Origin: Gemmatimonadota bacterium
Lineage (GTDB): Bacteria > Gemmatimonadota > Gemmatimonadetes > Palauibacterales > Palauibacteraceae
Assembly (NCBI GenBank): GCA_029288095.1
Contig: JARFPW010000099.1
Span: 1-27,399 of the forward strand
Direction of reading: 5' to 3'
Length of the DNA stretch: 27,399 bases
Positions 23,148 through 27,399 of this stretch are shown piece by piece. The translations under genes and the position numbers were made by a program. The notes beneath the pieces were generated by a model that had not been told where the DNA came from, made no database searches, and worked only from the letters and a program-made list of their open reading frames with translations. Positions within the stretch are counted from its first letter, which is position 1, and the number at the start of each line of letters is the position of its first letter.

Positions 23148-23672
23148 ATGTTCCTGGTCAGCGTTGAATTCGAGGGCAAGGTGGAGACACTGCGAAGACG
23201 ACTCCAAACAACCGCCACGCGGGGCGAGTGGTGTCCGGATCAGCGCGGTTTCACGCTCATCGAACTGATGATCGTGATCGTCATCATCGCAATTCTGGCC
23301 GCAGCCGCGACCGTGGGCATGTCGCGCTCGCTGTCAAAGGGCCACCTGGCGACCATCAAGGCCGACCTGCGATCCGTTGCGGTGGGTCAGGAGGTCTACT
23401 TCGAGGATCAATCAGCGCTCGGGACCGTCACCTACGCGACCGACCCGTCCGACATGGCATCACGCTTGAGTCCCGGGACCATCCTCGAGTTGAGAGGCGA
23501 CGCGCAGGGCTGGTCGGCCCGAACGACGCACCCTGGAGCCCCTGGCTATCGATGTGCATTGTTCAGGGGAACTGCGGTGCCCCATGCACCCGCCACCGCC
23601 GAAGGAGCGGTCGCGTGCGACGATCAGGCACCGCCGCTGGCTAAACGGCGTCTTCGGGATAATTCTCGATAA
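23148..23672 (+). CDS. Type IV pilin/pseudopilin-like protein with prepilin signal
   Basis: The 174-residue protein has a class III (prepilin) signal. After a 34-residue basic leader, cleavage is expected at RG/FTLIELMIVI, leaving Phe1 and Glu5 followed by a hydrophobic helix of about 20 residues. The globular part is small and carries two Cys (YRCALF and AVACDDQ) that may form the D-loop disulfide typical of pilins. ATG 23148 has a poor ribosome binding site; GTG 23181 follows GAGGG and would give a shorter, more usual leader. No other pilus genes are nearby. The last ten or so residues run over the end of the convergent E2 gene (32-nt overlap), so the C-terminus may be a recent extension. 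Confidence 0.85.
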   Translation: MFLVSVEFEGKVETLRRRLQTTATRGEWCPDQRGFTLIELMIVIVIIAILAAAATVGMSRSLSKGHLATIKADLRSVAVGQEVYFEDQSALGTVTYATDPSDMASRLSPGTILELRGDAQGWSARTTHPGAPGYRCALFRGTAVPHAPATAEGAVACDDQAPPLAKRRLRDNSR

Positions 23673-25035
23673 CATCCTTGACTTTGTTGAGGAAGAAGGC
23701 GGCCATCGCCCCGTCCACGACGCGGTGATCGTAGCTGAGACCGAAGTAGGACATGTGACGGATGCCGATCACGTCATTTCCCATTGTGTCCTGCACGACT
23801 ACGGGCCGCTTCTCGATAACGCCCGTCCCGAGGATGGCTACCTGCGGCTGGTTGACGATCGGAGTGCCGAACAGGTTTCCGAACACACCCACGTTCGTAA
23901 TTGTGAAACTGCCACCCTGGATGTCGTCAAAGTCCAGTGACTTCGAGCGCGCCTTCGCTGCCAGCGCGTTTGCGCCCTCGGCAAGGCCTTTCAGACTCAA
24001 TCCATCGGCGTTCTTCAACACAGGAACGATGAGCTCTTTGCCGTCGTTGATCGAAACCGCGATCCCAAGGTTGATGTCTCGGTGGTAGACGATGCGGGTT
24101 CCATCGACGGAAGCGTTGAGGATCGGGTACTCACGCAGCGCCTCGACGACCGCCTTCATGATGAAGGGTCCGTAGGTCAGCTTTACACCTTCTTCGGCGA
24201 ACTTGGCCTTCAAGCCTCGCCGCATCTGCACCACGCGCTCGAAGTCGATTTCGTTTACCGACGTCACGTGCGCTGAAATCCGTTTGGACATCAGCATGTG
24301 CTCCATCGTCCGGAGACGAACGCGGTTCATCTCCTCGACGCGATCGCCCTCCCGAATCGGCACAGAGGGAATCTTGATGTCCAGCGTCGCCCCGTGGATG
24401 GGCACGGACAGCATGCCCGGCGCTCCCGGTGGGGCTGGAGGCGCCGCAGGAGCGGGCGCCGCCGCAGGAGCGGGCGCCGCCGCCGGCTGAACAGGCGCCC
24501 CCGACTCGATATGGGCCATGATGTCGTCCCGCGTCACCCGGCCGCTGATCCCAGTTCCTTCGAGAGCCGTAATGTCCACACCGTGCTCGGCGGCGATCTT
24601 CCTGACCACGGGGGTCGACTTGGTGCGCAGGCGCTCCTCTCGACTGTCCGGCTCCCCCGGTGTCGTCGCCGTCGGCGCCACGGGAGCTGCGGGCTCGGGC
24701 TCGGGCGTTGCTTCGGCGGCGACCGGCTCGGGCGCTGGTTCCGGTTCGGCAGCCGGCTCCGGTGACCCGGCGTCAGCCGCGACTTCGACCCCGGCCTCGG
24801 TCTCGATGCGCGCCACTACCGTGTTGACCTCGACGGTGGCTCCTTCCTCCACGAGAATCTCCGCGAGCGTTCCGGCGACCGGCGACGGAATATCCGCATC
24901 TACCTTGTCAGTGGAGATCTCGAACAGGTCTTCATCGCGGTCGATAGCCTCGCCCACCGACTTGAGCCACTTCGTGAGCGTTCCCTCGGCGATTGACTCT
25001 CCCATCTGCGGCATGATTACGTCGACCTTGGACAT
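23641..25035 (-). CDS. 2-oxoacid dehydrogenase complex E2 (dihydrolipoyl acyltransferase)
   Basis: E2 forms the core of the complex and transfers the acyl group from lipoate to CoA. The 464 residues have one lipoyl domain (1-80, lipoylated lysine K44 in STDKVDADIPSP) and an Ala/Pro/Glu-rich linker (about 83-132). The peripheral-subunit binding domain (about 138-176, TPVVRKIAAEHGVDITALEG), a second Ala/Pro linker (180-206) and the catalytic domain follow, ending in SYDHRVVDG (H437, D441). All key residues are intact. It lies 22 bp after E1beta in an E1alpha-E1beta-E2 operon, the order seen in branched-chain and some pyruvate complexes. The substrate is unclear. No E3 gene is in the window. Confidence 0.93.
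   Translation of the reverse strand: MSKVDVIMPQMGESIAEGTLTKWLKSVGEAIDRDEDLFEISTDKVDADIPSPVAGTLAEILVEEGATVEVNTVVARIETEAGVEVAADAGSPEPAAEPEPAPEPVAAEATPEPEPAAPVAPTATTPGEPDSREERLRTKSTPVVRKIAAEHGVDITALEGTGISGRVTRDDIMAHIESGAPVQPAAAPAPAAAPAPAAPPAPPGAPGMLSVPIHGATLDIKIPSVPIREGDRVEEMNRVRLRTMEHMLMSKRISAHVTSVNEIDFERVVQMRRGLKAKFAEEGVKLTYGPFIMKAVVEALREYPILNASVDGTRIVYHRDINLGIAVSINDGKELIVPVLKNADGLSLKGLAEGANALAAKARSKSLDFDDIQGGSFTITNVGVFGNLFGTPIVNQPQVAILGTGVIEKRPVVVQDTMGNDVIGIRHMSYFGLSYDHRVVDGAMAAFFLNKVKDVIENYPEDAV
24446..24481. repeat. 18-bp perfect tandem duplication in the E2 linker
   Basis: The 18-bp unit at 24446-24463 is repeated exactly at 24464-24481. On the minus strand it encodes two copies of a six-residue Ala/Pro unit in the flexible linker between the binding and catalytic domains. 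In-frame repeat change there is expected to be tolerated. Confidence 0.85.
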
Positions 25036-25057
25036 CTCGTTCTTCCCGTGTTCTCGG

Positions 25058-26047
25058 TTAGTACGCCAGCAACCAGCGGGCTGCGGCTGTGATATCGTCC
25101 ACCTGGGGCAGGTAGTAATCCTCGAGGGCCGGCGCGTACGGCACCGGAGTGTCCAGCGCCGTTACCCGGCGGACCGGAGCGTCGAGCCACTCGAACGCCT
25201 GCTCCGACACCTGTGCGGTGATCTCTCCCGCAAAGCCTCCAAACCGCGCCGCCTCGTGCACGATCAGCAGTCGACCCGTCTTCCGTACGCTCGCCACGAT
25301 CGCGTCCGTGTCCAGCGGTCGCAGCGACCTCAAGTCGATCACCTCGATTTCAGCACCGTCCTCCGCCGCGATAGCCTCGGCCGCCTCCGCCGTCTTGTAG
25401 AGCATTCCACCGTAGGTGACGATGGTGAGATCAGATCCCTCGCGGTGGGTCCGGGCAACACCCAGCGGGACGACGATCTCCTCATCGATTGGCAGCATCT
25501 CCTTCACGCGTCGGTAGAGGAACTTGTGCTCGAAGTAGAGGACCGGGTCCGGATCGCGAATCGCCGCCGTCAGGAGACCCTTGGCATCTCGCGCCGTGGC
25601 CGGCGCCACCATTTTCAATCCGGCCACGTTCGCGAAGTACGATTCGACATTCTGCGAATGAAATGGACCGGACCGCGAACCTCCACCACACGGACCCCTG
25701 ATGACGAGGCCGGCGCCGATGCCTGTTCGATAACGTGATTTGGCGGCGAAGTTGACGATCATGTCGAACGCCGGTGCGATGAAATCGATGAACTGCATCT
25801 CGGCAATCGGCCGCAAACCCACATGGGCCGCACCGATGGCGGCGCCGACGATCGCCGCCTCGCTGATCGGAGTGTCGATTACCCGATCTGCGCCGAACTC
25901 GTCCAGAAAACCCTCGGTGATCTTGAACGCGCCACCGTACGCACCGATGTCTTCACCCAGGATGAACACCCTGTCGTCCCGGCGCATCTCCTCCGCCATC
26001 GCATCGCGGATTGCCTCGAGGTACGTGGTCTCGCGCAACTCGCTCAC
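25058..26047 (-). CDS. 2-oxoacid dehydrogenase complex E1 component, beta subunit
   Basis: E1beta pairs with E1alpha in an alpha2beta2 thiamine-diphosphate enzyme that decarboxylates the 2-oxoacid and acylates lipoate on E2. The 329 residues show the family blocks: RETTYLEAIRDAMAEEM, VFILGEDIGAYGGAFKIT (E32 region, cofactor activation), RVIDTPISEAAIVGAAIGAA, GGGSRSGPFHSQ and the C-terminal transketolase domain with EVIDLRSLRPLD. Length is normal and no residue is visibly missing. The GTG start at 26047 overlaps the E1alpha stop as GTGA, indicating coupled translation for equal amounts. Confidence 0.95.
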   Translation of the reverse strand: MSELRETTYLEAIRDAMAEEMRRDDRVFILGEDIGAYGGAFKITEGFLDEFGADRVIDTPISEAAIVGAAIGAAHVGLRPIAEMQFIDFIAPAFDMIVNFAAKSRYRTGIGAGLVIRGPCGGGSRSGPFHSQNVESYFANVAGLKMVAPATARDAKGLLTAAIRDPDPVLYFEHKFLYRRVKEMLPIDEEIVVPLGVARTHREGSDLTIVTYGGMLYKTAEAAEAIAAEDGAEIEVIDLRSLRPLDTDAIVASVRKTGRLLIVHEAARFGGFAGEITAQVSEQAFEWLDAPVRRVTALDTPVPYAPALEDYYLPQVDDITAAARWLLAY

Positions 26048-27045
26048 GCTTCGGCCCTCAGGTGTGGCGCAAGGTCGCCGTAGCCGGGCACCGGGCCGCG
26101 GGTCCAGGGCACCAAGGCGTCCAGATCGGCGGATGCATAGACTCGGGTCCGCGCTTCTTCCCCCTCGGGACCCGGTTCGGCAAGAACGTCATCGACCGCC
26201 AGGTCCAGTTCAGCCGCTACCTCACGCCGGATCACAGCCAGTTCCTCCGCCGAAGCTCCCGTTTCATGAAGAGCCACTTCGCAGCGGTCGATGGGATCAC
26301 GGTCTCGCCACTCCTCCAGCTCTTCGGCCGGGACATACTTCTGCGCGTCATGCTGCGCATGTCCGTGCATTCGGTAGGTTTCGGCGACCAGGATCGTCAT
26401 TCCTCCACCAGCTCGTGCCCGATCTACCGCCTTGCGGGCCCCCGCATAAACGGCGGTGACATCGTTCCCGTCCACCGATTCAGCGGGAACTCCGTACATT
26501 GCTGCCGCGTCCAGCCAGTCCTCGACCGCTGACTGTCTGTCGCTCCGCGTGCCGAACGCCCAGCGGTTGTGCTCGAGCCACACGACAATCGGCAGATCGA
26601 GCGCCGCGGCCAGCGAGAACCCCTCGTGCGAGGCGCCGGTTCGACTCGCCCCCTCGCCCTGGTAGGTCATGCAGACGTTGGGCTGTCGGCGCTGCTTGAA
26701 AGCCAGAGCCACCCCGTTCAGCACACACAACTGTGTGCCGAGTGGGCTCACCGGCCCGAGCAGCCCCAACTCGGGGACCGTGAAGTGGGTGATGTTGTCC
26801 TTGCCGGCGCACAGGGATGTGCCTCGCGCCGTGTACTGACGGAGCATGTCGCGGACGTCGAGCCCGCGGACGAACAGCGCTCCCATGTCGCGAATGGATG
26901 GGGCGAGCCAGTCTCCCGGGCCAAGTGCGAAGGCACTTCCCACGGCCGTGGCCTCCTGACCCAGGCTGCGATAAACGCTGCCGACGAGATGTCCCTGCTT
27001 GAGCAGGATCTCGAGGCGCTCCTCCAGCCCCCTGGTCAGCAACAT
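26044..27045 (-). CDS. 2-oxoacid dehydrogenase complex E1 component, alpha subunit
   Basis: E1alpha carries the thiamine-diphosphate binding motif. The protein from ATG 27045 has 333 residues, starting MLLTRGLEERLEILLKQGHL, and includes YRSLGQEATAVGSA, the cofactor motif GEGASRTGASHEG through to LEHNRWAF (GEG and HN in place of the common GDG and NN) and the phospho-loop region YRMHGHAQHDAQKYVP. Family members usually have 10-15 residues before MLLTR. The frame does encode such residues upstream (ADLRTVFRF), but there is no ATG, GTG or TTG before the TGA at 27184-27186. ATG 27045 has no Shine-Dalgarno, whereas CTG 27090 follows AGGA by 7 nt. The true start is therefore uncertain. Confidence 0.92.
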   Translation of the reverse strand: MLLTRGLEERLEILLKQGHLVGSVYRSLGQEATAVGSAFALGPGDWLAPSIRDMGALFVRGLDVRDMLRQYTARGTSLCAGKDNITHFTVPELGLLGPVSPLGTQLCVLNGVALAFKQRRQPNVCMTYQGEGASRTGASHEGFSLAAALDLPIVVWLEHNRWAFGTRSDRQSAVEDWLDAAAMYGVPAESVDGNDVTAVYAGARKAVDRARAGGGMTILVAETYRMHGHAQHDAQKYVPAEELEEWRDRDPIDRCEVALHETGASAEELAVIRREVAAELDLAVDDVLAEPGPEGEEARTRVYASADLDALVPWTRGPVPGYGDLAPHLRAEA

Positions 27046-27183
27046 GAAGCGGAAAACCGTCCGCAGATCGGCCTGGCCCAGAACGCTCAGTGTAGGATCC
27101 TGGCAGAGGTTGGTCTCGCGCGTCCCCCGCGCGGACCGCGAAGATATGCGCCTCGACGCCGCCAGGCCAAACGCTTTACCTCG

Positions 27184-27399
27184 TCACCAAGTGCCAACCG
27201 TGTCGCCGATGTACTCGAAACGCTCGCCACCGACGACCAAGGCGCTCGCCCGCTCTGCATCGTCCGGAAACTCGAAGGTCGCCACTGTACCGCCGCCCGT
27301 CAGCTCGACACGCAGCTGGTTCTCTGCCCCGTTGAACACCTCCACATCGCTCTGCACGAGCCCGATCTGTGCGTGCAGCCGGCCGTCGCGAATCGACCA
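27184..27399 (-). CDS. C-terminal fragment of an unidentified protein (cut by window edge)
   Basis: The last 71 codons of a minus-strand gene end at TGA 27184-27186. The sequence is a run of short beta strands (GRLHAQIGLVQSDVEVFNG, LRVELTGGGTVATFEFP, ALVVGGERFEYIGDTVGTW). It recalls the small beta-barrel tail found at the end of secreted serine hydrolases of the beta-lactamase/DUF3471 type, but the match is by impression only. It lies 138 bp upstream of the E1alpha ATG on the same strand and may share its transcript. Confidence 0.6.
   Translation of the reverse strand, partial: WSIRDGRLHAQIGLVQSDVEVFNGAENQLRVELTGGGTVATFEFPDDAERASALVVGGERFEYIGDTVGTW

Noticed and set aside
24518..25738. A 406-codon plus-strand open frame
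   Set aside because: It is the antisense of E2 and E1beta, both clearly coding; the translation is low-complexity Ser/Arg-rich.
27187..27210. TGGCAC on the minus strand upstream of E1alpha as a second sigma54 promoter
   Set aside because: No TTGC-like -12 element follows at the required spacing, and the sequence is inside the preceding gene.

Overview
The window is high-GC bacterial chromosome next to the replication origin. It carries the start of dnaA (pointing left off the window) and, divergently, rpmH-rnpA-yidD-yidC-mnmE. Then come mnmG, two parS sites, parA and parB. No rRNA, tRNA, CRISPR array, insertion sequence or prophage was seen. The gene mix (origin-side parABS, a secreted M14 peptidase with an amidotransferase-like tail, NtrY/NtrC-type regulation, an E1/E2 2-oxoacid dehydrogenase, many small secreted proteins) suggests a Gemmatimonadota-like or related diderm. 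That placement is inference; no phylogenetic test was possible.

Region 1 (1-7.8 kb) holds replication, RNA processing, membrane insertion and tRNA modification. dnaA and rpmH have divergent sigma70-type promoters, and the dnaA promoter contains a DnaA-box-like site in its spacer. mnmE has an in-frame TGA that separates the last 59 codons, including the essential C-terminal Cys motif, from the rest. An acylphosphatase and an unusual Fpg/Nei-like protein without the catalytic N-terminal proline sit on the minus strand between mnmE and mnmG.

Region 2 (7.8-11.1 kb) is the segregation locus. Two perfect 14-bp parS palindromes precede parA, and parA, parB, a membrane-anchored LytM/M23 endopeptidase gene and a bactofilin gene follow in one tightly packed run. 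A consensus DnaA box with weaker neighbours lies just after the bactofilin gene. The commonly associated rsmG and jag genes are absent.

Region 3 (11.1-17.4 kb) is mixed: a CaCA-family cation antiporter, a VapBC-like pair whose PIN protein has lost acidic residues, a DUF1015 protein, a HAD phosphatase and a secreted M14 peptidase.

Region 4 (17.4-22.6 kb) is a minus-strand operon encoding a periplasmic adaptor, a MacB/LolD-type ATPase, an NtrC-family activator and an NtrY-like kinase. It has an exact-match sigma54 promoter (TGGCAC-N5-TTGC) and, about 120 bp upstream of the expected start, a 13-bp palindrome suited to activator binding. This looks like a self-regulated envelope transport module, yet no permease is encoded beside the ATPase.

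Region 5 (22.6-27.4 kb) has a small lipoprotein and a type IV pilin-like protein on the plus strand, then the E1alpha-E1beta-E2 genes of a 2-oxoacid dehydrogenase complex and the end of an unidentified gene on the minus strand.
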